DNA from: Cannabis sativa
Taxonomy: Eukaryota; Streptophyta; Magnoliopsida; Rosales; Cannabaceae
DNA: 64,000 nucleotides
Direction: 5' to 3'
Assembly: GCF_029168945.1 (NCBI RefSeq)
Contig: NC_083605.1
Location: 3,665,280-3,729,279 of the forward strand
Made by a program: the position numbers and the translations under genes. The notes beneath the pieces are model-generated. The model was not told the DNA's origin and made no database searches. It worked only from the letters and a program-made list of their open reading frames with translations. Positions 10,991-22,519 of this stretch are shown piece by piece (the first letter of the stretch is position 1; each line of letters opens with the position of its first letter).

Positions 10991-11568
10991 TGCTAGGAGC
11001 ATGGTATTCCCACCAGTCTTCTTCTTTAAGATACACATTGTGTAGTATACATTTAACCCACCCAAAGATTATCCTCTTTATTAGAATATACTCATTATTA
11101 TATAACTAATAATATAAATTAAACAAAAATATCATAACTATAGATTTTTTTTTTAAGAATCACGTTAGTGTTTCTATATAGTCAAAAAAAAAATTACATC
11201 ACATTATCATAAGAATATTTTAAATATATTTAAACAATAAAATGATATCACTATTCACTAACACGTGATATCTATTTTTTTTTTATATGAGTGTATATAC
11301 AAATATCTTGTTTTATTATTATTATTCAATGTATCTATATATAAGTATAACTCATCGTGTATATAAGGGTAATAGAAAAAATTGAATTACATATACTTTG
11401 GTGCTTCACATTATGGTTATGATTGCATAAGAGAAAAGAATAGAAACAGAAATTAAGCAAATAATAAGAATCAAAAAGAAGTAAATTAAATTATTTCATT
11501 TTTCTTTTTTATACATATTTATATTCATGCATTCTTCTCTTTTTTTTTACACATATTTTCTTGCTAGA
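10991..11568. other. AT-rich intergenic DNA
   Basis: Runs of A/T and short palindromic stretches; no coding homology seen. It ends where sequence shared with 48777 onward begins. Confidence 0.4.
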
Positions 11569-11599
11569 AAATATGTTCTCAGTTCTCACCCATATTTTC

Positions 11600-11633
<34 letters not shown>

Positions 11634-11839
11634 GTCTTGTATTTTGTGAAGGTGCCTTAAAGGAAAAGTCCAAATCAATTTACCTTTTTGTTGCAATTTC
11701 TTATTTGATATGAGTTGTTTTGTCATCACAGATTAATTTGTGTATATATTTATAATAATTTGTTGCTATTTATCTAATATGTTTGGATTTTCAACTTCTT
11801 TTTTTTTTAATTTAAACGTTTATATATTACATTCATATT

Positions 11840-11905
11840 TTACTTGAGACTCGAACCCAGGACCTCCAATACACACACCCACCTTTGTTGTAAGTTTATT
11901 AGATT
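11840..11905 (-). repeat. tRNA-related (SINE-like) B-box fragment
   Basis: Minus strand GGTCCTGGGTTCGAGTCTC contains a B-box-like GGTTCGAGTCT. A copy sits at 49050-49113 in the other duplication. No A box is evident and no tRNA fold is supported. Weak call. Confidence 0.35.
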
Positions 11906-12119
11906 ATGCACATAATTAATTGGGGTAAGTTGAAAAATACTACTTTTATTAATCAATTGATCAAATTTACCTCTAATTTTATATTTAATTGAAACATACC
12001 TCTTTTTATATGTATTGTACCCAAAATACCCTGACATAAGAGAGTCGCATGGAAAGTATCTTGAAGTGACAGGGACAAAATTGGTACATTATTTTAAAAA
12101 AGAGTCACTACTACAAAAA

Positions 12120-12325
12120 CACCCTTTAGAGGCGGTTTTTAAGCCCTTTAGGCGTCGGTTTTCGCGAAATTCGCTACCGACGCCTATCAGGGCGACGCTA
12201 AAGGGTTTATTTGAACCGACGCCATATATACCCCTATGGCGTCGGTTCTTAGCTAGGAACCGACGCCATAGGGGTCCCTATGGCGTCGGTTCCTATCAAA
12301 AAACCGACGCCATAGGGCGTAGCAG
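12120..12325. repeat. CACTA subterminal palindromic repeats, left
   Basis: Repeated ATGGCGTCGGTT and its complement AACCGACGCCAT form nested hairpins: 12231-12275 (CCCCTATGGCGTCGGTTC against GAACCGACGCCATAGGGG) and 12277-12316. An outer motif, TTTAGAGGCGGTTTTT, lies at 12124-12139. In En/Spm such subterminal motifs are the binding sites of the accessory TNPA protein. Confidence 0.75.
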
Positions 12326-12639
12326 CAAACGGTAAAGGGTCTCGCGAATTTCAGTTTTTCGATTTTTTTTTTAATTTAATTATATTATTTTAATTTTATA
12401 TTTATTAATTTATATACATATTTATTTAATTTAAATTACATATTTATTTAAATTTTAAATTACATATTTATTTAATTTAATTATAATAGTAATTAAATTT
12501 GGGTAAAAACATAATTTGATTTCATAAAAATAATTAAATATTACACAAACATGTAAAATTAGTTAAAAATATTAATAAGTTAATAAATTTAATTACAAGT
12601 TAATCTATAAAAATTACATAATGAAGAAAAATTCTTCGA

Positions 12640-15461
12640 CCTTTGAACCTCAATCGTCACCGTGAATCACCGCCATCAATTGTTCGATCCACTTTCGCTG
12701 TAGTGGTAAAATTTCTGTTTTTGGATCGTATTGCTTCTTACCCCCAAACTGTTAAAAAAATTAAAAATTTATATTAGTTTATGTATATGTATATTATATA
12801 TTTGTTATTATAAAATTTATATACTATGATCAATAATTAAAACTTACAGCTTTTTGATCTTCTATGTAACGGTTGGGGTTGGCACGTGCGACGATGTCAG
12901 TCATATATTTCAAAACATAAAAACCGCATTCTTGGCTTTTAGGTTGTCTTGGACGGTTGCTTGTGCAATTCCTTGCCACGGGCCAAGATACTGATGTGCG
13001 TCCCCTATATACATGAATGCCCTGTTTGGAAAAATTATATTAGCATTTCAATTCGTTAGTTAATTTAAATTCGTTACATAAGAAGTCATTAAATAATTAC
13101 CTTCCGATCATTTTGTTCTATTTCTTCGGGAATTGGGCGGCCTTTTAGAGGGTTTAAATGGATAATTTTCTTTGGCGCAACCACCACTAGCGTCCAATGC
13201 ATCCTAGAAAATTATATTGGAATATAAGTAAGATAGTATAAAAATAATTTGAAGACATAATATAGAAATGAACAATTAGCACTAAAGAATTTAATAAAGT
13301 TTACCCGATATTCCAAGGAATAAAGAACATTTGGTGGTTGCTGTTCATTAATGATAACCAATTAGCCAATCGTCTTGCCGCATCGTCAAAAGGCGGCGAC
13401 TCGTTCTTCATCGGCGATCCCATGCCTTTGTGAGAAGCTGCGGGTCGTAAAACTTGAAAATTTTTCTCAGACCGTTGATGCTCTCCCATATGTGCCTGCC
13501 AAAAAAAAGTGTTAGTGCCTTATAATAATTTAACTATAATTTGATATAAGGTTAATTAGATTAAAGAAGAGTATACATCATTCCAAACAGCATTCCCTGG
13601 TTGCCGATGTAGTTACACGTAGCAACCTGCTGCAAATCCTCTCCGAGATAAAATGATGCGGGTACGCGGTGCAATGAATCCTCGGGGGACGTAAATTGTG
13701 ATTATATCACGTTTATCTTTGAGCCTTAGGAATTCATGAATCATCCATTTCGGCGAATTAGGGATCAACGCCATCTTCTCTTCCGTGAACAACTCATCTT
13801 CCCGTGCACCACGGCTTTCTGGAGAAAGCATCGGAGCTTTCCCCTTTGACGCATCACGTCTTGAGGGCGGTTGAGCGAGTGGACCCTAAACAAAACAGAA
13901 CATAATATATATATATCAAATTTTATCTAATTTCTACCGAAATTTCGGCAGCATAACGGTTGTAATTGAATGATCCCAAAAATTTAGAACATGGCTGTAT
14001 AACGACAAATAACACATATACAACAGTAGTTTGTTCATCCATCCCACCGCAAAGACATATATTCGCAGAACCTACTTCACTACGGATGAATATTGAAGAT
14101 ATTCAAACTCCACTAATCATTAATAATTAATTTCAGTTGAGAAGTTACCTCGGTTGTTAAAATTAAGTGTTTAGGCCAAGGAAGGAACATCTGGTACACG
14201 TCCCTAACATATCTGAACTCTTCAAGTGGGACTGGGATTTCGGCGTCCTCTTGCGGGATTTCCGTAACCATGATCCGAGCATGTGAATCATCGTAATCCC
14301 GGCGGTGAACTTTGATCACACCCACATGCTCGTACAAATACCCTCGGGCCACAATATTGTCGATGTTGTCGGGCGAGAGATGTACTTGCTGAGTAAGGGC
14401 CGCTTGGTCATCAAAATTGTATAGGATACCTTGGTCGTTGAGGGAAATGAACTCCTCAGCATAAATTTGTGGTTGTACCTCATCCTGAGGAGCGTATGGT
14501 TGTGGAACATACGCCTCACCAGCCACCTCTCCTTCTTCCTCTTGTTCGGCGGCGTTCCTCTCCGTCGCTTAAGGGATTGGACTTCGGCTTTTAATTGTTC
14601 AATCTCCTTCGCTTGCCGAGCCACAACATCGTACACTTCCCTTTTCTTCCTGCCGAACAGTTGAGATGCCCTGGTCAGGAACCTACAAATCATAAAATGC
14701 AAATTAGCAACGATTTCATTTGTGTAACTAAATAAATAACATTTGAAGTAATAGCATACCCAGCAGCCCTGACACGTCCAGGATGCTCTGGTGTCCCGAG
14801 CGCTGCGTGAGGATATCGTTTTGGCCCCGGACACCGAATTTGTCCCTGACTAAGCTTCTCCTCTAATTGAGCCTAATGCACGCATATATTCAAGCAATTA
14901 GTATATGAATTATATACACTAACTCTAATTGAATTATATATTCAAGCAATTAGTATATGAATTAATATATACTTACTATCTTCTCGGCAATTTCCTTGTC
15001 GTAATCAGTGACAAGTTTTCTACTCTTGGTGCGAGATTTAATCCAAACACGGTGGCGGGGAGGATCTGCAACTTCGAGGTCCTTTTTCTACATAACGTTA
15101 TAACAATGAAATGAGTACCAATTAAATTGTATAGCACATTATAGCACATTAAATTTTTAGTATTACTTACCACAGCTTCCCGTACGTTCACCATCCCACT
15201 CCGACCACTTCGATGTCTGGATTGAATTTTTGAGGAACGTTCACGTTGCACCTTACTCAATTCCTACAATGCCAAAAAAATACATTAGATACATGTACTT
15301 GTATTTAAGAGTTTATCTTAGTGTTAATATAATTAGCGTACCAGAAATTCAGGAGTTAGTCTACTTTCAACAAATTTGCACCAATCAGCAGCGTCGATCT
15401 CCGGGTGCTTTTCAGGGACTTGTGCCAGTCGTCCCAGATCATTCTCTTTCAACGCGGGCAT
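12640..15461 (-). pseudogene. CACTA-borne gene: TNP-associated N-terminus plus Ulp1-like (C48) protease, broken
   Basis: Exons on the minus strand: 15461-15342 (starts MPALKENDLG), 15263-15171, 15087-14977, 14872-14760 (contains ALGTPEHPGRVR, a strongly conserved CACTA-family motif), then a long exon to 14149 with a coiled coil (AKEIEQLKAEVQSLKRRR) and a C-terminal VPLEEF ... FLPWPKHL block, also seen in plant CACTA proteins. Further exons near 13870-13590, 13489-13303, 13205-13102 and 13018-12848 encode the protease: FFIPWNIGMHWTLVVVAPKK with the catalytic His, and SQECGFYVLKYM with the catalytic Cys. The usual Asp after the His is Asn here (HLNPLKG). Frameshifts near 14520-14570 and 13650 break the frame. 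Start and exon borders are inferred from GT..AG sites. Confidence 0.75.
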
Positions 15462-16038
15462 TATGATAATTAATTATATAATAAGAAAAAGTTAGTTAAA
15501 GTATATACCTATCAATGCAAGCTCAAATACACTACACACAAAATTATACCGAACCTACAATATAAACAAATATAACGAAATTGCAAAAATAATTATTTCA
15601 TTACTTATAACTAGTTATTAAAAATAGTAACAAGTTACTTAGTTACTAAATTATACATACATATATATATAATCAATTATATCTCACACTATTATCTCAA
15701 AAAAAAATTATTTCCCACACTAATTTAATTTTAAAATTTTTATTTCTAAACTATACACACACTAATATACACACATTATATACACACATATTCAATAAAA
15801 TATAAAATTACATATATATACTATATGTTGAGCTTTAAATTTTTACCTAATAACCGCAATCCGACGAGCAATTCCGTAAAAAATCCGGGCACTATACACA
15901 TACAACACAACAATATTACCATTAAAATTAAAAAACCCAAAAAATAATTTACAAAAACTAAAAATAAAACAATGTACATTATAAAAATGAATAGAAACTA
16001 TATTTATACCTTAAAAGAGGTTGAGATTCAATGTTTTC

Positions 16039-16320
16039 TCAACAAAAAATGGTGGCCGGAGTTATACCCACTATTTTTGTATAGGTTCGGATGACAGAGA
16101 AATAGGGAAAAAAATTAAAACTTTTTGGGTGTATAGGATTAAGTATCGAAAATAGAAGATTTTGCAACAAAAATGGGCTCAAATGGTTGAGAAATGGGGG
16201 AGAAATGGGTGGTGGAGGCGGTGGTCGGCGAGGGTTTTTCGTCTCTGCTGGGTGCTGGTTCTTTGGTGCTTTGGCTGGGTTTGGTCGAGTGAGGAAGAAC
16301 ATCAGACAGAGGGGTTTGTT
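16039..16320. other. CACTA right internal non-coding region
   Basis: Between the gene start (15461) and the right subterminal repeats: AT-rich to 16020, then a 5'-leader-like stretch. The open minus-strand frame here (Pro-rich) has no recognisable domain and is most likely leader sequence. Confidence 0.4.
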
Positions 16321-16324
16321 TTAT

Positions 16325-16435
16325 AACCCTATGCCGTCGGTTCCTTTATAGGAACCGACGGCATAAGTACACGTGTCGACAAACACGTGTACACCTATGC
16401 CGTCGGTTCCTATAGAGGAACCGACGGCATAGGGC
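16325..16435. repeat. CACTA subterminal palindromic repeats, right
   Basis: Two hairpins of ATGCCGTCGGTTCC against GGAACCGACGGCAT (16329-16366 and 16392-16432). The right-end core reads GCCGTCGG, whereas the left end uses GGCGTCGG. The motif CCGCCTCTAAA recurs at about 16469 and 16519, inverted relative to the left end. Confidence 0.75.
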
Positions 16436-16717
16436 TTAACATAAAAAAAAAAAAAATTATTTCCCAACCGCCTCTAAATGGTATAATGCAATTTTATACC
16501 TACGGTTTTTATCAAAAAACCGCCTCTAAATGTCAATTTCGAAAAAAACGGGTATTTTCACACCCTTTAGCTTCCCTTTTTATAAGTGGGAGTGAAAAAA
16601 CAGCCTCTAAAGGCCAAGATTGTAGTAGTGAGTTAAAAATGAGACTTTAAAAAAGACGGTAAAAATAAAAAAAGACAATATAAAAAAGGTATATAGTGTA
16701 ATTTCCTCTAATTAATT

Positions 16718-18134
16718 GGTTATATATAAAAATTCTATACAAAAATTAGCGCTCCAAGGATATATATATATGTATTTTTAAGGGTTGGGCTCTGTTAGGT
16801 TATAATTAGCTTCTGTTTCGGGTCTTTAAAGTTAGCATTATCTCGTCTATTGGTGTCTTAATTTGGAGCAGTTTTACGCTTGATTTTCATTATTTCAGGT
16901 TCCCAGGGTGTTAAAGTTCAAATTCAGTTAAATGGCGAAAAACTGGGACAAACTTGGAAAAAATTGGAAAATTCGACTCCAGACGCGTCAGTAGTCGCGA
17001 CCTCCAGAGAGCCAGGTCATGACCCTTTTTCCTGGTCGCGACTTTGGTCACGACTTCGAGAATTGGGAGAAACTCGGTTTTTCGAGTTTTGCCTGTAGTC
17101 GCGACCAGCTTAAATGCTAGTCGCGACTTGGTACGGAAATCGCAGATTTGACCTAATTTTGGTTTTTCTCAAATTGGAGGCACACTAATAGAATAGATTT
17201 ATATATATATATATATGCATTTTTAAGGGTTGGGTTCTGTTTTAGTTTTATTATTTACTAAAATACATGTGATTTTATTTATTTTTAGATATTTTAAAAT
17301 TGAAATTTAATTAGGATAAAGAATTGAATTTAAATTTGATAGATATTTAAATGTGATTTAAATTATTTATGATTTTCATTTAAACCAATATAATTTGAAG
17401 TCAATTTTGACTATATATATTTATACTTTTTTAAAGCAATTTGACTATATATTTATTTATATAATTAAATAGAAAAAAAAAATCTATCTATGTCTATATT
17501 TTAAATATTTTAACAAACACGAAATTCAAATTTTAATTTTTAATAATGGGTAACCTTCACTTATTATTTTTTGAGTGAACTTTGATAATATTGTGAGAGG
17601 ATATATTTTTCAAACAAGTAAAAGTAGTCAAGTAAATTATAATTAAAAAGGGAAAAAAGAAAAACTTATGTTCTATTAATTATATTATCTCTTATCTTTT
17701 TAAAAGCATCATAATAAAAATCATCAAGTGAATCGTTAAAAAATCTAAAAGTGATTATATTGATCTGTTATTTTTTATGTTTAAAGTTATATCAAGTAAA
17801 TCAATTAAGGACTAAAACCAAACTAGTACTGCAGAAAAAAAAAAGCCAAAATATTTAATTAGTTAGAGCATCATGTTCTTCTTTGGCAAATAATATACTA
17901 TTAATATCAGTTTAGAATTAAAATATTTATAATTAAAAGTATTTATTGATTAATTATATTATTTTTTCAATTTTAAAAATCAACACTGATACATTTTCTC
18001 AAAAAAAAAAAAAACTAAATATGTAATTGGTTAAAATTTTCAAATACGTAAACTATGAATAGTTAAATAATTAAAAAATAACTAATAATTAAACAAACTG
18101 AAAATTTAAAACAAATAATTAACTCATTATGTAC
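16718..18134. other. Intergenic DNA downstream of MATH A, with a GC-richer repeat block at 16780-17190
   Basis: Mostly AT-rich and duplicated at 49399-50814. The block 16780-17190 is markedly more GC-rich and includes four TCGCGA palindromes in AGTCGCGAC or GGTCGCGAC contexts, a CCAGAGAGCCAGGTC phrase and an intron-like TTTCAGG. It resembles no family I recognise; it may be part of an old LTR or other repeat. The remainder holds no gene. Confidence 0.5.
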
Positions 18135-19806
18135 TCAATTTATAATTTTTGTAGGTTTGGAAGATGTGGAAACTTTAGTACGTGAGATGAGAGAGAAATC
18201 AACTTCTAGAATTAGAGTATCTTTAACAACATAATAATTTGAATTATTGTGAAGATCTTCCAGTGACAATAATCTCGCACCCCAACCATTATTTTTGCCA
18301 GGATAACATTTATTAACTGCACAATTTGTAATAAAAAAAATATGATCATGAGTTTAGATAATATATATATACTAATTTGGTTATTAATTTTTTTAAAAAA
18401 ATACATGTAAGTAATAACCTTTAAATTCTTTGTGTTTAGAATTAAGTTGATCAATTACTCGGAGACAAAACTCAACATAAGTTGTTGATTCTTTTAGATG
18501 TTCCATCATTAAAAACATTGTCAACGATTTTCCATCTATGCTTCGTTGACCGTCTAGACCGATACTTAAATGCCTATGTAGAACAAAAACAATTAATTAA
18601 ATTAAAAGAATTAACAAGAATATTAATTTGAATACCAATACAATATACATGTGTATGTATTTTTATGAGTTTTAAGTATATATACGTACCACTCTATTCC
18701 TCCAGAAGAAAACACTTGAGAATTGTGTTCATATTTGTTCATTATCTTAGAAAATTCTTTAATTTCCCAACGAAAGATAGGATTATCCATGAATCGACGT
18801 TGCACTACAGAAAGTGTTGCGAAGATTGGAGCAGTTTGATTTATGATAAAAACTTCAGCTCCAAATACACACGAGTCATTAACCACATATCCATTATGCA
18901 CATCTTTGAATGTTTCAAGTGATATTATTTGTTCAAATCCCCATTCTTTTTTCATCTCGTGAAAACGCCTCACACCTACGAATATTAAATTAATAAAAAA
19001 AAATTGTATATTATACAATTGATAAAAATTAATCATGTGAATTTATTATTACATATCATCAACATTAATTACCTTGAAAGGCCAGATAATTATCTTTTGT
19101 TTGATTATAGACAAACAAAGTGAAGTTAACATTAACCTCCCAACCAATACTCGAAGCAATATCATCACTCTCATCATCATCATCATTGCACCATATTATC
19201 GTCAAGTACAAAGACAAGTAATTTTTATCTTTATTTGGATAAAATGACAATTGCCTATACATATATAATAGAATATTAATAATTAACAATAGTAGAAATT
19301 GATCATTTAGTTCATATTAATATTAAAGTATATGATACACATACTACCATTTGTATCCACCGGCTTCAAATACAGAACCCTTGTGTTTATTTATTGATTT
19401 TGAGAACAAACTGAACGAATCAACTTTCATCGTGTAGTGAGCTGGTGGAACTTTTCTTATACATTTATTTAAACTTACTACAAAACAATAAATGTAACAA
19501 AAAATAAAAATAAAATGAGATTTATATTTGAAAAATAGATAGCGCAATATAAATTAAATTCAAATTTAAGAATTTTAATCTCGTCTAAAAACACAAACAT
19601 GTGTTTGATTTTGAGTTAATAGATTTTGAAGATTATAATTTCATTTTGAATACTTGAAATTCACAAACAAAGCATTACTAATAAGATTGGTAATATTATT
19701 ATTAAAATTATATATTATTAATCAATTAATTTAGATGAATTATAATGATAATAATAATCAAAATATTACCTTGTGATGGTGATGGAGTAGCATTAGCATT
19801 ACCCAT
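18135..19806 (-). CDS. MATH-domain protein A (two MATH/TRAF-like domains), 323 aa
   Basis: Six exons with GT..AG borders: 19806-19770, 19477-19348, 19254-19073, 18975-18690, 18573-18419, 18316-18135. Their summed length is 972 bases and the frame stays open to TGA. Residues about 20-150 form the first MATH domain (PPAHYTMKVDSFS, YKWQLSFYP, WGFEQ, GYVVNDSCVFGAEVFI). Residues about 183-312 form the second (FRWEIKEFS, GIEWHLSIG, LSLEDLHNNSNYYVVKDTLI). MATH domains are protein-binding modules; plant MATH-only proteins form large, rapidly duplicating families whose partners are mostly unknown. The first exon is duplicated in tandem 150 bases upstream. The product has no signal peptide, BTB or protease domain. 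Near-identical to D and close to B and C. Confidence 0.88.
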
Positions 19807-19910
19807 TGAAAACTCAGAATATATTACTAATCTTCACAAACCCAAGAAAATTTATTATGGTTTAGGGTTTGAATATATATATAGATATTAAAAAAAAATA
19901 ATAATAATCA

Positions 19911-20006
19911 AAATATTACCTTGTGATGGTGATGGAGTAGCATTAGCATTACCCATTGAAAACTCAGAATATATTACTAATCTTCACAAACCCAAGAAAA
20001 TTTATT
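19911..20006 (-). repeat. Tandem duplicate of MATH A first exon and leader
   Basis: The stretch containing the ATG, exon 1 and its donor at 19761-19856 is repeated at 19911-20006 with a 150-base period. The upstream copy (ATG at 19956-19954) has the same GT donor. Either copy could act as first exon; because an intron would follow both, the product could be the same. The arrangement also exists in D (52450 and 52600 regions). Confidence 0.75.
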
Positions 20007-20039
20007 TAGTGCTAAAACTAAGACTAAATGGTTTAGGGT

Positions 20040-20830
20040 TTGAATATATATATATATATATAGATATATAAAAAAAATATCCCTAGAGTTTCTATATATA
20101 AAATCGTTTTTACAGTAAATAAATACAAAAACAAATCATTATAAAAGAACAGAGTTGTAAATATTTATGAAAGATTATAACCTCAACTGAAAGGAACAGA
20201 GAGAAGAGAGGCTGCTCAGGTGCGTTTAGGGTTAGGGGTGACGAAGAGAGAAGAAGAAGAAGAACAACAACTCAATTTTATTTTATTTTATTTTATTATT
20301 TTAATTAGATAGATAAACTTAAGATTGTTTCTGACTCACTCTGACACAAAATCATTATTACTATCTTTTTTTTTTTACTTATTATTATTCTAAATAATAA
20401 TCAATTATAATATATCCTATTATTCTAAAAATATTTAATTTTTAAACGGAAAATATCATTTGTTTAAACATATTTGCCTCAATTTAAATAATAAATTACC
20501 CTAAAAAAATATCCCTATAATTAAGAATTTCTATATATATACCATAATTAACAGTTTCTATATATATAAAATCGTTTTTAATTTAATATATAATATGAAG
20601 ATTAGGAATAAATTACCGTAAAAAAATATCCCTATAATTAAGAGTTTCTATAAATATTTATAAAGCATAATTAAGAGTTTCTATATATATATAAAATCGT
20701 TTTTAATTTAATATATAATATGAGGATTAGGAAAGTGGATCTCTAAGGCATTTATTTTTAAAATTAATTTATTATTAAAATGGAAGAAAATATCTTTAAC
20801 AAATAATTTATGATATTTTCCTTTTGTATA
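20040..20830 (-). promoter_or_regulatory. Upstream region of MATH A with telo-box-like leader
   Basis: Minus-strand sequence around 20245-20222 reads CCCCTAACCCTAAACGCACC, a telo-box-like motif common near plant transcription starts, followed by a CT-rich leader and TTTCAG. The region is conserved at 36687-37378 and 52808-53498. It may include a non-coding first exon; there is no direct proof. Confidence 0.4.
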
Positions 20831-21305
20831 TTTATTTTGTATTTCTATGCATTTATAATAAATAAAGATATTTTGAGTGGGTTTTTTTTTTGTAAAAGCG
20901 ATATTTTGAGTAACTATCATTAATCAAAATTACACCTAATATTTTTTTCAAAAAATTACACCTAATATTCATTTTTTTTAACAAAAAAGAAAATTTTCCT
21001 TTTTTTTCACAAAAATACACCACAATTTGAGAGTTTATGAGTATGTGTGTCATAAAAATTAAAGAGTAGCTTCAGTTAATCTTTGTACAAATGCATTATA
21101 TATATAACATGTATATAAATATTTAATTTATTAAAGATGAAAAAGTAAAAATTATCACTTTGGTTATAAATAAGTTTATTGCTATATTTTAATTTTTAAC
21201 AATTAAGTTTTCGTTTTAATAGAAAAAGTTTCAAATCCAAATGCATATGATTAAAAGTTCAATTTATAATTATATGTGTAGTGTATATAATAGAAAAAAT
21301 AAAAA

Positions 21306-21654
21306 GAGTAATATGCGGTATAAACTCCCAGTTGCAAATAAATAGCTAAGTTTAATTTTTGGCGGTAATAATACCTAAGTTATATTTTTAGAACTCTGTA
21401 AGTACCTAACCGTTAAAATATTATGTCATTATCCACGTGCTATTTTCTTATTGGTATATTTTAATTAATTTTTTTAAAGAAATAAAAATTTAATGACTTG
21501 GACCAATTACGAATTGCCACATGACAATTTACTTAACAATTAACCTACAAAAGTTCTAGAATTATAACTTAGGTATTATTACCGCTAAAAATTAAACTTA
21601 GGTATTTATTTACAATTGGGAGTTAAACTTAGGTATTCATGCCGCAAATTACTC
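21306..21654. mobile_element. MULE-type MITE family 1, 349 bp
   Basis: Imperfect terminal inverted repeats of roughly 120 bases: GAGTAATATGCGGTATAAAC at the left and, on the opposite strand, GAGTAATTTGCGGCATGAAT at the right. A perfect 9-bp target duplication AAATAAAAA lies at 21297-21305 and 21655-21663. A non-coding, hairpin-forming element. The copy at 54000-54348 has the same flanks and was carried along by the segmental duplication. Confidence 0.88.
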
Positions 21655-22181
21655 AAATAAAAATAATGGATGTCTTTGTTCTTAGTTAAATTTGCTTAAT
21701 TTTGTGATATAAGCATATTTTTGTAGATAGAGTAAATAAAACGATAAAAGGAAAGGTTACAAGCCCAAATGCAAGCCCAATTTAAATTATTTTTCAGAAA
21801 TAGCCCAATTAAAGTTTTTTTTTTTGGACTATTTACAAAAATATGGAAAAATAAAGATAAGTTTGATATATATGGCATAAAAACTTAATTACACTAAATA
21901 TGGTATTTTTTTAAAAAAAAACTTACAAATATGGGAAAAGGACATGAGGAATGCCATAAAAAACTTTAAATTTGTGTTTTTTTATTTATTTTTTCTTTTT
22001 TAAAAAATAAAACACTAAAATAAATAAAAAATGATATGAACTGTAGATATTATTTTTTTTTACAGAAATTAAACTTGTCTTTTTATTTAAACCACTGTTT
22101 GTGTTTTTTTTTTCTTTGCTTTTTTGTTACAAAATAATTATTTCATTTAAAGCAGCAGAAAAAAAAAACCCAGTTTCATCA

Positions 22182-22300
22182 ACATCATCCTGAAAAAAAA
22201 ATAATATAAAAAATTTCAATCTAAAAATAATACAAACTTTAAAAATCAGTTTCATCAACATTGAAAGAAACTAATAATTTCATTAAAAGAATAAAAAAAT
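22182..22300. repeat. Left inverted-repeat arm of a TIR element, partner arm missing here
   Basis: Contains ATCATCCTGAAAAAAA, CAGTTTCATCAACATTG and AAACTAATAATTTCATT, the reverse complement of 56268-56368. In the partner duplication the right arm is present; here the copy ends at 22528 before reaching it. Confidence 0.6.
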
Positions 22301-22519
22301 AGTTTCACTATGTTATTACAAATTTTTTATTTTAAGTTAATTTTTTATTATTTTGTTTCTAGGTTCGAATACTTATATTTTGTTTTTAAATTATTGATAT
22401 GCATTATGTGTTGTTTTGATTATATTTGTGATTAGTACTTTTTTTTTGTATTTTTGTGTGTGTGTGTGTTTTTTTATTTGATTGCCTGATGAAACTGGTT
22501 TCAGTTAACTTTATTATTA

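Larger units (their letters stand above)
12106..16630 (-). mobile_element. CACTA (En/Spm) DNA transposon, 4525 bp
   Basis: Starts CACTACTACAAAAACACCC and ends ...TTGTAGTAGTG; the ends share the 11-base inverted repeat CACTACTACAA. A 3-bp target duplication AGT flanks it (12103-12105 and 16631-16633). The partner duplication shows the empty site at 49311-49313 with a single AGT, proving both borders. Subterminal regions carry palindromic repeats. The only coding content is a broken minus-strand gene with a CACTA-type conserved motif and a Ulp1-like protease domain; no TNP2-type transposase is present, so it is non-autonomous. Confidence 0.95.
11922..16708. mobile_element. MITE family 2 (about 259 bp), split by the CACTA element
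   Basis: Begins GGGGTAAGTTGAAAAATAC and ends GTGTAATTTCCTC. A 9-bp direct repeat TAATTAATT flanks it at 11913-11921 and 16709-16717, which is the target-duplication length of Mutator-like (MULE) elements. Removing the CACTA insert and one AGT leaves about 259 bp, matching 49130-49389 and 26761-27014. Terminal inverted repeats are weak (GGGGTAAGTT against GAGGAAATTA), so the superfamily assignment rests mostly on the 9-bp duplication. Confidence 0.65.

Noticed and set aside
16039..16302. A Pro-rich 87-codon minus-strand ORF in the CACTA element
   Set aside because: Lies upstream of the start exon of the element's gene, with low-complexity composition and no domain; more likely leader sequence.
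20222..20250. Interstitial telomere repeat
   Set aside because: Only one to two TTAGGG-like units in a leader-like context, matching the plant telo-box rather than a telomere tract (plant telomeres are TTTAGGG arrays).
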